Part shown: piece after piece, positions 33,944 to 42,156 of the stretch
How positions within the stretch are numbered: position 1 is the first letter of the stretch
How the letters are laid out: each line of letters begins with the position of its first letter
DNA from: an uncultured Eubacteriales bacterium
GTDB lineage: Bacteria; Bacillota; Clostridia; Oscillospirales; Oscillospiraceae
Reading direction: 5' to 3'
NCBI GenBank assembly: GCA_900319635.1
Contig: ONPF01000003.1
Span: forward strand, 62,001 to 126,000
Length of the DNA stretch: 64,000 nucleotides
Notes under the pieces: generated by a model
Seen by the model: only the letters and a program-made list of their open reading frames with translations
The model's database searches: none
What the model was told of the DNA's origin: nothing
Program-made: the position numbers and the translations under genes

Positions 33944-35491
33944 ATGACTCTAGAAAACAGGAATGATGCCGGCGGAAGCCTGGGTAAGCAGATCTTCCGC
34001 GGCACGCTGATCATTATCTTTGTCTCCATTCTGGCCAAGCTCTCCGCTTTTCTTTCCGAAGCGGTGAACGCGGCGTACATGGGTACCAGCAAGGAGAGCG
34101 ACGCCTATTATATGGTGGCCGGGATCCAGCAGGTGCTCTATCCGATGCTCAGCATCGGAATCTGGAAGGTTTTCCTTCCGGTTTATAAAGACAAAATCAC
34201 CCGGGAGGGCCACAGCGCGGCGGAAAGCCTGTCGAATAAAATGATCAGCTTCTTTTCGCTGGTCTCGCTGGCCGCGGTCGTCCTGCTGATGTTGTTCAGC
34301 CGGCAGGTCGTGTCAGTAGTGGCGACCGGGTTTACCGGAGAAACGAAGGAGCTGTGCATCGATCTGGTGCGCATCTCCGCGCCCATGTACCTCTTTATCG
34401 TGGCGGCGGCAATCTACGCTGTCATGCTGCAGTGCCACAACAAGTTCTTCGGCAGTCAGATCCGCGAGGTGGCTTCGCACCTGCCTTCGATCCTGGCGGC
34501 GATCCTCTTGTATCGCCGGTTCGGCATTCGCGTCATGGCGCTGGCCTTGGTGGCCGGCGGCATCCTGCGCCTGCTGATCGAATTGCCGTTTGTGGACTGG
34601 GGCTACCGCTACAAGCCGGATTTCCGCTTCAAGGGCAAGGAATTCGGGCTGATGCTCAAGCGGCTCCCTTCCGCGCTTCTGTCGGAAGGAGTTCAGCAGA
34701 TTAACGCCCTGATCGACAGGAGCATGGCCTCGTCCTTCCCGGAGGGGGCGGTATCCGCGCTGAACTATGGCAATCGCCTCTGCAATGTGTTCAGCGGCCT
34801 GCTTTCCTCGGCCATCTCTACCGCGCTGTTTCCGCAAATGGTGGAGCTGATCTCGCAGAAGAAGCACAGGGAGCTGAGCGGTCTGATGACCAAGATCTTG
34901 AATCTTTTCCTGCTCCTGATGGTGCCGGTGACGGTCGCCTGCGTCCTTTTCAGCAGCGATCTGGTTTCCGCGGTCTATGAGCGGGGCGCCTTTCAGGCGG
35001 AATCTACGCTGCTGACATCGGGCGTTTTTACCTGCTACAGCATCGGCTTGCTCTTCGCTGCGTCATCAGCGGTGGTCTCGAATATTTTTTACGGCTTTGG
35101 GGATACCAGGACGCCTCTCCTGATCAGCGTTTTCCATATGTTTGTCAATGTTGGCCTGAATCTTTGGCTGTCCAGGTTAATCGGCGTCAAGGGGCTCGCC
35201 CTGGCAACATCCCTGTCCGCCGTGCTGACTTACGGGATCCGCCTGTTTCTGATGAAAAAAATAGTGAGCCCAGAGTGGAAAAGCATAATGTGGACATGCA
35301 TCAAGACGGTGCTTGCCTCCGCCGCGGCCTGCGGTGCTGCGTATTTCGCGGCCTCTCTGGCCGGCGCGAATGTGCTTCTTCGGCTCCTTGTAGCGGCAGG
35401 AACAGCTGTTCCGCTGTATCTGGCTGCCGTAATATTTCTGAAGGTGCAGGCAATGAGCGACCTGCTTGCGCTGCTCCGGAAAAAGAAATAA
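33944..35491 (+). CDS. MurJ/MviN-type MOP flippase
   Basis: 515 residues with about 14 transmembrane helices. Conserved MurJ features: KLSAFLSEAVNAAYMGTSKESDAY near the start, LPSALLSEGVQQINALIDRSMAS, ALNYGNRLCNVFSGLLSSAISTALFP, and VYERGAF followed by FYGFGDTRTPLL. MurJ flips lipid II; here it lies between polymer assembly genes, so it probably acts as the flippase (Wzx role) for the lipid-linked repeat. The start ATG 33944 has only a weak RBS. Confidence 0.88.
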   Translation: MTLENRNDAGGSLGKQIFRGTLIIIFVSILAKLSAFLSEAVNAAYMGTSKESDAYYMVAGIQQVLYPMLSIGIWKVFLPVYKDKITREGHSAAESLSNKMISFFSLVSLAAVVLLMLFSRQVVSVVATGFTGETKELCIDLVRISAPMYLFIVAAAIYAVMLQCHNKFFGSQIREVASHLPSILAAILLYRRFGIRVMALALVAGGILRLLIELPFVDWGYRYKPDFRFKGKEFGLMLKRLPSALLSEGVQQINALIDRSMASSFPEGAVSALNYGNRLCNVFSGLLSSAISTALFPQMVELISQKKHRELSGLMTKILNLFLLLMVPVTVACVLFSSDLVSAVYERGAFQAESTLLTSGVFTCYSIGLLFAASSAVVSNIFYGFGDTRTPLLISVFHMFVNVGLNLWLSRLIGVKGLALATSLSAVLTYGIRLFLMKKIVSPEWKSIMWTCIKTVLASAAACGAAYFAASLAGANVLLRLLVAAGTAVPLYLAAVIFLKVQAMSDLLALLRKKK

Positions 35492-35597
35492 AGCCGCCTC
35501 CTTCAGTTCGCGTTGGACGGAAGGAGGGGCAAACGGGAAAAGGAACTCCCAATCGAATTACGCCGAAGACTTTGCTTCTGGGGAAAGAGGAGATACA

Positions 35598-36395
35598 GTG
35601 AACAATTCAGCAGAAGATCGCGTTTTCAGAATGGAAGAGCTGCAAGAGATCGGCACGGATATGCTGCGGCATGTGGCTGAGATCTGTGAGCGGGAGAACA
35701 TCCATTACTGCCTGTTCTTTGGCTCCATGCTGGGCGCAGTGCGCCATCATGGGCCGATCCCCTGGGATTATGACATTGACATCGCGGTTCACGAGGACGA
35801 GCTGGATCGCTTTTTGGCCGCCATGGAGAAGGAGCTGCCCCCAAAGTATTGGGTGGATTTCCGCAGCTCCGTTGACACACCCAAATGCTTCCCGCGTATT
35901 GGGCTCACCGGGTATGATACCCATTCGCTGCACATTGACGTCTATCGGATGGTTGGCTTTCCCGATTCGCTGAAGAAGAGCAAGGCCATCGTCAAGTACG
36001 GACGGCTGCTTCTGGAAATGAAGCTGGTGAAAAATGCAGACCTTGAGGATTACAGCGGGAAAAAGAAGGAAAAAATCCAGAAGCTCCGTAAGCTGCTGGT
36101 ATTTACCAGCCCGGAGTTTATTACAAAGCGTTTTGACGCGCTCTGCCGGCGCTATTCCTTTGCCAAATGCAACAAGGTCGGATTGAATGCCTGTAAGGGC
36201 GGTATCCGATACATATATGAGAAAGAAATGATCGAGGACACCATTCTGGTGGATTACCTTGATTTTAAGGTTCGGATCCCACGGGAGTATGACCGCATCC
36301 TGCGCGGCTTTTACGGTGACTATATGAAGCCTCCCCGGCAGGAGCTGATCGACGCAGAGATGAGCGGGGAGTATCGTATCAGGGCATTGCGCTAA
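35598..36395 (+). CDS. LicD family phosphotransferase, first copy
   Basis: 265 residues from GTG 35598, chosen because AGAGGAGA lies five bases upstream. Hallmark segment FFGSMLGAVRHHGPIPWDYDIDI at about residues 37-60: the GS-LGA-R-H-G and WDxDID elements of the LicD nucleotidyltransferase-like fold. LicD1/LicD2 move phosphocholine from CDP-choline to teichoic acid sugars; other members use different CDP-linked groups. A second LicD lies two genes on and a CDP-forming enzyme between them. It follows the flippase after a 106-base gap with no other gene. Confidence 0.85.
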   Translation: MNNSAEDRVFRMEELQEIGTDMLRHVAEICERENIHYCLFFGSMLGAVRHHGPIPWDYDIDIAVHEDELDRFLAAMEKELPPKYWVDFRSSVDTPKCFPRIGLTGYDTHSLHIDVYRMVGFPDSLKKSKAIVKYGRLLLEMKLVKNADLEDYSGKKKEKIQKLRKLLVFTSPEFITKRFDALCRRYSFAKCNKVGLNACKGGIRYIYEKEMIEDTILVDYLDFKVRIPREYDRILRGFYGDYMKPPRQELIDAEMSGEYRIRALR

Positions 36396-36485
36396 CGCTG
36401 ATTACCCAAATACAAATCGGAACGGAGCGAAGATCTGCGCCGGATCGGTTTGCGGTTCGGAAAGACTATTGGGAGGAAACCAATA

Positions 36486-37559
36486 ATGTTAAATTTCACG
36501 GTCGGCCCGGTCATGTGCAGCGAAGCCGTCTGTGCTGTCGGGGGCGAGCAGGTTCCGTATTTCAGAACGGCGGAGTTTTCTGCCACCATGCTGGAGAATG
36601 AAAGGCTGATGCTCAAGTTCACCAAGGCGCCGGAGGGCTCCAAGGCGGTTTTTATGACCAATTCCTCCACGGGCTCTATGGAAGCGGTTGTCATGAACTG
36701 TTTTACGGAAGAGGACAGCGTTCTGGTCATTGACGGCGGCAGCTTCGGCCATCGTTTTGTAGAACTCTGCGAGATCCACCAGATCCCTCACACGGTTTTG
36801 AAGCTTGCCCATGGGCAGAAGCTGACAAAACAGCTGCTCTATGCCTATGACGGACAAGCTTTCACCGGCCTGCTGGTCAATATTGACGAGACCTCCACAG
36901 GCGTGCTGTACGATTCCGAGATGATCGGGGAGTTCTGCCGGAAGAATCATCTGTTCTACGTCTGCGATTGCGTTTCCGCTTTCCTGGCGGATCCCTTTGA
37001 TATGGCTGCCTGCGGAGCGGACGTGATGATCACCGGATCTCAGAAGGTGCTGGCCTGCCCTCCCGGCATTTCTATCATCGTCCTTGCGCCCCGTGCGGTG
37101 GAGCGGGTGACAAGCCGAAAGGTCAGGTCCATGTACTTTAACCTGGCCGATGCGCTGCTCAACATGCAGCGGGGTCAGACGCCCTTTACGCCCGCAGTCG
37201 GCATTCTCCGGCAGATCAACGCCCGCCTCCGGGAGATCGAGGAGGCCGGCGGCGCGGATGCGGAGATCGCCCGGGTTGCTGAACAGGCAGAGGATTTTCG
37301 GAAAAAGATTCGGGAATTGCCCTTTGAATTTGTGTCGGAGTCTCCGGCCAACGGCGTCACGCCTGTCCACCCGCTGCATGCCGATGCGTATCAGATTTTC
37401 CTGACCCTGAAGGATGAATACGGCATATGGATCTGCCCCAACGGCGGCGACATGAAGAGCACGATTTTCCGGGTTGGCCACATTGGCCACCTGAGTCATG
37501 AGGATAATACGACCCTGATTAACGCACTGAAGGATATGCAGAAAAGGGGATTGCTGTGA
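36486..37559 (+). CDS. Class V aminotransferase (alanine-glyoxylate / aminoethylphosphonate type)
   Basis: 357 residues. Begins [27 protein letters not shown], matching the GPVxxxxxV start of PhnW and serine-pyruvate transaminases; [20 protein letters not shown] and the PLP lysine in [12 protein letters not shown] follow. Substrate unknown. No PEP mutase or phosphonopyruvate decarboxylase is in the window, so a phosphonate pathway is not supported. Placement between LicD and a TagD-like cytidylyltransferase suggests it aminates the compound later CDP-activated, for example a glycerol-like ketone or aldehyde. GGGAGGAAACC precedes the ATG. Confidence 0.83.
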   Translation: MLNFTVGPVMCSEAVCAVGGEQVPYFRTAEFSATMLENERLMLKFTKAPEGSKAVFMTNSSTGSMEAVVMNCFTEEDSVLVIDGGSFGHRFVELCEIHQIPHTVLKLAHGQKLTKQLLYAYDGQAFTGLLVNIDETSTGVLYDSEMIGEFCRKNHLFYVCDCVSAFLADPFDMAACGADVMITGSQKVLACPPGISIIVLAPRAVERVTSRKVRSMYFNLADALLNMQRGQTPFTPAVGILRQINARLREIEEAGGADAEIARVAEQAEDFRKKIRELPFEFVSESPANGVTPVHPLHADAYQIFLTLKDEYGIWICPNGGDMKSTIFRVGHIGHLSHEDNTTLINALKDMQKRGLL

Positions 37560-37580
37560 TTGCCCCGAAGGAGAAAGAGC

Positions 37581-38855
37581 ATGGTAAAGGTTATTACTTA
37601 CGGCACCTATGATCTGCTGCATTACGGTCATATTCGCCTGCTGGAGCGGGCGAAGGCCCTGGGCGATTATCTGATTGTTGGGATTACCAGCGATGATTAT
37701 GATAAGACGCGGGGGAAGATCAACAACCAACAGTCTCTGATGGAGCGGATTGCCGGGGTGGAGGCCACGGGTCTGGCGGATGAGATCATTGTGGAAGAAT
37801 ACGAGGGCCAGAAGATCGACGATATCCGCCGGCATAATGTGGATATTTTCACGGTGGGCTCCGACTGGGAAGGAAAGTTCGACTATCTGAACGAGTATTG
37901 CAAGGTGGTCTATTTGCCCAGAACCCAGGGCGTTTCCAGCTCGGAAATCCGCGCGGAAAAACGGAAGCTTCTGATCGGAACCATCAGCGATACCGCCCTC
38001 AACAAGAAGTTTATCAAAGAAGTTGGGTACGTCAACGGCGTTGAATACCGGGATTGTGATGAAACGCTGGAGGGCGTTGACGCAGTTTATATTGCGACGC
38101 TGCCCGAGAAACACTATGAGGATGTGAAGAACGCGCTTTTGCGCGGCAAGCATGTAATATGTGAGTCGCCCATCGCAATCAGAAGGGAACAATGCGAAGA
38201 ACTGATGGCTCTGGCGGAGGAAAAGAACCTGATCCTGGCGGACGCCATCAAAACCGCGTACTCTACGGCCTATTCCCGCCTGCTGGTTGTGGCCAAGAGC
38301 GGGCGGATCGGGGAGATCGTTTCGGTGGACGCTACCTGCACCAGCCTTCAGGACGGCGCGTGGGAAGAGGGAGCTGACCTTACCAATAAGCAGAACAGCA
38401 TCTGCGCCTGGGGTCCGACTGCGTTGCTGCCGGTTTTTCAGCTTTTGGGCACGGGCTATAAGAAGAAAACGATCCAGTCCCGTTTCCTGGACCGGGAGCT
38501 GCTGTTTGACGGCTTTACCAAGATCGATTTCGTCTATCCCAGTGCCGTTGCCTCTGTAAAGGTCGCCAAGGCAGCCAAGGCCGAAGGCGAGCTGATCGTT
38601 ACAGGCACCAAGGGCTATATCTATGTGCCGGCGCCCTGGTGGAAGACGGACTATTTTGAGGTTCGCTTTGAGAACCCTTCCGAGAACAAACGATATTTTT
38701 ATCAGCTTGACGGGGACGGGATCCGCTATGAGATCGTGGCCTTTGCCAAGTCGATCGAAAGGAAGCGGAGAGATTTCTATATAAGCCGGGAAACAAGCAC
38801 GGCCATAGCTTCGGTCATGGATGATTTCTACCGCAGATGCTTTGAGGAAATATAA
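37581..38855 (+). CDS. TagD-like cytidylyltransferase fused to a Gfo/Idh/MocA-type domain
   Basis: 424 residues, two domains. Residues 1-130 follow glycerol-3-phosphate cytidylyltransferase TagD closely: ITYGTYDLLHYGHIRLLERAK with His14-x-x-His17, GSDWEGKFDYL, YLPRTQGVSSSEI. Residues about 133-424 resemble Gfo/Idh/MocA oxidoreductases: VDAVYIATLPEKHYEDVKNAL, GKHVICES, SGRIGEIVSVDA. Two expected features are changed: the nucleotide loop reads GTISDTA rather than GxGxxG, and the catalytic EKP is ESP (Glu195-Ser196-Pro197), losing the lysine. The oxidoreductase half may therefore be non-redox or structural. Predicted to make a CDP-linked polyol or amino alcohol for Lic[15 protein letters not shown] precedes ATG 37581. 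Confidence 0.86.
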   Translation: MVKVITYGTYDLLHYGHIRLLERAKALGDYLIVGITSDDYDKTRGKINNQQSLMERIAGVEATGLADEIIVEEYEGQKIDDIRRHNVDIFTVGSDWEGKFDYLNEYCKVVYLPRTQGVSSSEIRAEKRKLLIGTISDTALNKKFIKEVGYVNGVEYRDCDETLEGVDAVYIATLPEKHYEDVKNALLRGKHVICESPIAIRREQCEELMALAEEKNLILADAIKTAYSTAYSRLLVVAKSGRIGEIVSVDATCTSLQDGAWEEGADLTNKQNSICAWGPTALLPVFQLLGTGYKKKTIQSRFLDRELLFDGFTKIDFVYPSAVASVKVAKAAKAEGELIVTGTKGYIYVPAPWWKTDYFEVRFENPSENKRYFYQLDGDGIRYEIVAFAKSIERKRRDFYISRETSTAIASVMDDFYRRCFEEI

Positions 38856-38868
38856 AGGGGGTACCCCC

Positions 38869-39753
38869 ATGAGTCATGTAAAAGAAATACCGCCGCAAGA
38901 GCTTAGAAAGATGCAGCTGCTCCAGTTCGATATGCTGGTGGAGATGGATCGTGTGTGCAGAGCCAATGGGATCCCGTACACGATCTCCAACGGAACGCTG
39001 TTGGGCGCGATCCGCCATAAAGGATATATCCCCTGGGATGATGACGCGGATACGATGATGCTGCGTCAGGATTACGAAAAGTTCAAGCAGTGCGCGGATC
39101 AGCTGAATCCGGATATCTGCTTTTTCCAGGATCATTCCACCGATCCGGAGTATCGCTGGGGCTATGGAAAACTACGCCGCACGGGAACGGAATATATTCG
39201 CGCCGGTCAGGAGCATATGAAAAACAAGACCGGTCTGTTTATCGACGTCTTCCCTATGGACGATATCCCCAAAAGCAGCTTGGGACAGGCTTGCATGGTT
39301 TTCCTAAGCTACTGTATGCGAAAAATCACCTACTCCGAAGTAGGCCGGATGAATACCACCGGATTTTGGAGGTGCTGGTATTCTGCCCTCTCAAAGATCC
39401 CGCTGCGCTTTGTGTTCGGCGTGCTGGGAATCTATGCAAAACGCAGCTCGGATGACAGCGAAAACCGGGTTACAACGCTTTGCATGCCGATTCGCAGGAG
39501 AGTGGATCCCTACTCAGGGGAAAAGGTATACGGAAGACCCAAAAAGTGGATGCTGGAGAGAGCAGAATATGACTTCGAGGGACAAAAGCTGTTTGGCCCC
39601 AAAGACTATGACAAGTGCCTCTCCTGGCAATACGGGAAGAACTATATGACGCCGCCCCCCGAATCGCAGAGAGGGCAGCATGCGCCGGTTTCGGACTACT
39701 CCTTTGGGGAGGCAAAGCCGGTCTATACACCATCAATGCAAGAAGGGGAGTAA
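38869..39753 (+). CDS. LicD family phosphotransferase, second copy
   Basis: 294 residues from ATG 38869 (AAAGGGGG upstream). Typical LicD core at residues 38-60: SNGTLLGAIRHKGYIPWDDDAD, followed by a YRWGYGKLRRTGTEYIR segment and GLFIDVFPMDDIP. Distinct from the first LicD in length and in having DDDAD where the other has DYDID, so the two probably modify different positions. It directly follows the CDP-forming fusion (13-base gap). Confidence 0.86.
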   Translation: MSHVKEIPPQELRKMQLLQFDMLVEMDRVCRANGIPYTISNGTLLGAIRHKGYIPWDDDADTMMLRQDYEKFKQCADQLNPDICFFQDHSTDPEYRWGYGKLRRTGTEYIRAGQEHMKNKTGLFIDVFPMDDIPKSSLGQACMVFLSYCMRKITYSEVGRMNTTGFWRCWYSALSKIPLRFVFGVLGIYAKRSSDDSENRVTTLCMPIRRRVDPYSGEKVYGRPKKWMLERAEYDFEGQKLFGPKDYDKCLSWQYGKNYMTPPPESQRGQHAPVSDYSFGEAKPVYTPSMQEGE

Positions 39754-39760
39754 ATGACGG

Positions 39761-41026
39761 ATGGAGCCTGTTGATTGCAGAAACAAGCGGCTTTTGATTT
39801 TGGGAGGAAGCGGGCCTTATCGCAAGGTGGTTCAGGCAGCCCGGGAAATGGGCGTATACACGATCGTGGTTGACAGACATGCCAGCAGCGGCGTGAAACA
39901 GCTTGCGGATATGTGTATCTCCTATGATCTGCTGGATGTCGAGGGAATCCTTGCCTGGTGCAGAGAAAACCCGGTGGACGGCGTCATGAACTTTTGCGTG
40001 GATTTTGCCCAGAAGACGCAGCTGAAACTGGCGAAAGCGCTTGGCCTGCCCTGCAGCTATGAGGAAGACCAGGTCAGGATCTTTTCGGATAAGAGCCAGT
40101 TTAAAAAGGTACTTGTAGAAAGCGGGCTTTCTGTTATCCCAAGCTATTCAGAAGAAGATATCGAGACGGATCGCGTGGAATACCCCATCCTGATCAAGCC
40201 TGCGGAGAGCAGCGGCTCCCGTGGGAGTATGATCTGTGAGGACCGGGAGACCGCCAGAGCTGCGCTTGTCCAGGCAAAGGAAACCTCCAGAAATGGCAAG
40301 GCAGTCCTGGAAAAATACATGCAGGATGCGCAGGAATTTCAATTCACCTATTTCCTTGTCAACGGGAAGGTCTATCTGATCCGAACGGCGGACAGCTATG
40401 AGGGGAGCAAGGCAGATCGACTGGAACGAGTTGTCGCCTGCGGGATCTCGCCCTCCCGCTATACGGACGAGTATGTCAGCACTACCCATGAAAAGGTCGT
40501 AAGCATGTTCCGCAAGCTGGGCTTGAAGAACGGACCGTGCTTTATGCAAGGGTTTTACGATCATGGCGTTTTTCGCTTCTTTGATCCGGGAATGCGTTTT
40601 CCGGGTGTGGACTATGATCGTGTTTATCAGCGGGAATTTGGCGTGGATCTTGCAAAGCTCATGGTGGAGCTTGCCTTAACAGGAAAAATTGCCGAGGATA
40701 TCTTACCGGACGACATGGCGCGTCTGAACGGAAAAACGGCTGCAGTTCTGTTCCCGTTTATGAAGGCGGGCAATTTCACAAGCCTGGCAGGAGAAGAGAT
40801 CCTGAGACAGGATGCGCGTGTGTTTTCGTACAGCCTCCGTCATGAGCCGGGCAGTCGGGTGGAATGGACCTATGACGTTAATCAGCGGCTTGCCGAGATC
40901 GATTTGATCGGCGCCGATAAAGAGGATCTGAGAGAAGCGATCAAGAGAATTCAAACCCAACTCCATGCGCTGGATCAAGAGGGAAGGGAAATGCGGTTTA
41001 GTCCCTTTGATGTTTACAGATTTTAA
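39761..41026 (+). CDS. ATP-grasp ligase, second CPS-like copy
   Basis: 421 residues. N-terminal LLILGGSGPYRKVVQAAREMG and VVDRHASSGVKQLADM, ATP-grasp core with YPILIKPAESSGSRGS and a C-terminal metal site FDPGMRFPG, where the usual E-x-N-x-R reads D-P-G-M-R, a change at the metal-binding Asn. Resembles amino acid ligase-type ATP-grasp proteins of polysaccharide and antibiotic clusters. AAGGGGAG lies ten bases before the ATG. The ornithine-cyclodeaminase-like gene follows after 42 bases, hinting that its product is the substrate. Confidence 0.82.
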   Translation: MEPVDCRNKRLLILGGSGPYRKVVQAAREMGVYTIVVDRHASSGVKQLADMCISYDLLDVEGILAWCRENPVDGVMNFCVDFAQKTQLKLAKALGLPCSYEEDQVRIFSDKSQFKKVLVESGLSVIPSYSEEDIETDRVEYPILIKPAESSGSRGSMICEDRETARAALVQAKETSRNGKAVLEKYMQDAQEFQFTYFLVNGKVYLIRTADSYEGSKADRLERVVACGISPSRYTDEYVSTTHEKVVSMFRKLGLKNGPCFMQGFYDHGVFRFFDPGMRFPGVDYDRVYQREFGVDLAKLMVELALTGKIAEDILPDDMARLNGKTAAVLFPFMKAGNFTSLAGEEILRQDARVFSYSLRHEPGSRVEWTYDVNQRLAEIDLIGADKEDLREAIKRIQTQLHALDQEGREMRFSPFDVYRF

Positions 41027-41068
41027 GTTCGATTGTGCCATGAGTCCTCAGAAAGGAAGGAAAAAACC

Positions 41069-42076
41069 ATGAATTTCGAAAAAGTTCCAAGTACACTACT
41101 GCTGACGGAAGAAGATGTAAGAAAAGTATATCAGGATGATTTATCGGTAGCACTAAGAATTGTAGAGGAATCTTTTCATAAGCGCATGGAGAACGATGTG
41201 CTGATGCCGGATAAGATTTCCCAGATTTTTGATGAGGCCACACAGGATCGAATCAACTGCATGCCCGCCACCCTCGTCTCTGACAAAATGTGCGGGGTGA
41301 AATGGATTTCGGTTTTCCCGGGGAATCCGCTGGAGGGTCTGCCGAATATTACCGGAACGATCATCCTTTCAGAGATTCGGCATGGTTTCCCGGTCTCTAT
41401 CCTGGGGGCAAGTTATCTGACAAGTGTGCGCACTGCAGCGATCGGCGCGACAGCCGCAAAGTATTTATCCAGACCCGACGCGGAAAGTATCGGCTTTATT
41501 GGCGCAGGGAAGGAAGCAAGACAGCATCTTGACATGGTTAAAATCGCTCGTCCCGGGCTAAAGGTCTGCTATGTGTCCTCCAGACGGGAATCCACGGTGG
41601 AGAGCTTCATTGCCGAGGAGCAAAAGAAGCATCCCGATCTGCAGTTTGTGCCCTGCGGGAATGATTTTGAAAAGGCAACAAAGGATGCGGACATTATCGT
41701 CACGGCCACAAGCTCGCAGCTTCAGCTGCTCAAGGCGTCGTATGTCAAAAAGGGCGCGTTTTATATCCATGTAGGCGGCTTTGAGGATGAGTATGCGGTT
41801 CCCAGGAAAGCAAGCAAAATTGTTTGCGATGAATGGAATTCGATTAAGCACAGAACGCAGACGATCAGCCGCATGTTTAAGGAAGGCTTGCTCAAGGATG
41901 AGGATATTTATTCCGACTTGGGAGATATCATCGCCGGCAGAAAAGCAGGCCGAGAAAATGATGAGGAATTCATTTATTTCTGCTCTGTGGGGCTTCCGTT
42001 TATCGACGTGATGTTCGCGAAATATACCTACGAGAAGGCCAGGGAACTGAAGCTTGGAACGGAGTTTAACTTCTGA
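41069..42076 (+). CDS. Ornithine cyclodeaminase / mu-crystallin family dehydrogenase
   Basis: 335 residues from ATG 41069 behind GGAAGG. Family features: CMPATL...CGVKWISVFPGN with the substrate Lys, TSVRTAAIGATAAKYL, and Rossmann loop GFIGAGKEARQHL followed by VTATSS. Members include ornithine cyclodeaminase, alanine dehydrogenase and SbnB-type enzymes that reduce or oxidise imine links between amino and keto acids. No SbnA-like partner is present. Next to an ATP-grasp ligase in a polymer locus, making an unusual amino acid (proline, alanine-type or opine-like) for attachment is plausible. Confidence 0.84.
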   Translation: MNFEKVPSTLLLTEEDVRKVYQDDLSVALRIVEESFHKRMENDVLMPDKISQIFDEATQDRINCMPATLVSDKMCGVKWISVFPGNPLEGLPNITGTIILSEIRHGFPVSILGASYLTSVRTAAIGATAAKYLSRPDAESIGFIGAGKEARQHLDMVKIARPGLKVCYVSSRRESTVESFIAEEQKKHPDLQFVPCGNDFEKATKDADIIVTATSSQLQLLKASYVKKGAFYIHVGGFEDEYAVPRKASKIVCDEWNSIKHRTQTISRMFKEGLLKDEDIYSDLGDIIAGRKAGRENDEEFIYFCSVGLPFIDVMFAKYTYEKARELKLGTEFNF

Positions 42077-42156
42077 AGAAAAAGATGGCGGCTCCGAAAT
42101 CGGGGATGAACTGGTATCACAACAATCTTTCCGCGGGAAGGAGCTGTAACGACAAG

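Noticed and set aside
36486..37559. Phosphonate (aminoethylphosphonate) biosynthesis
   Set aside because: The aminotransferase resembles PhnW, but no PEP mutase or phosphonopyruvate decarboxylase is in the window.
36489..38870. 793-codon minus-strand frame opposite the aminotransferase and TagD fusion
   Set aside because: Plus-strand genes have clear motifs and RBSs; the minus frame has neither.
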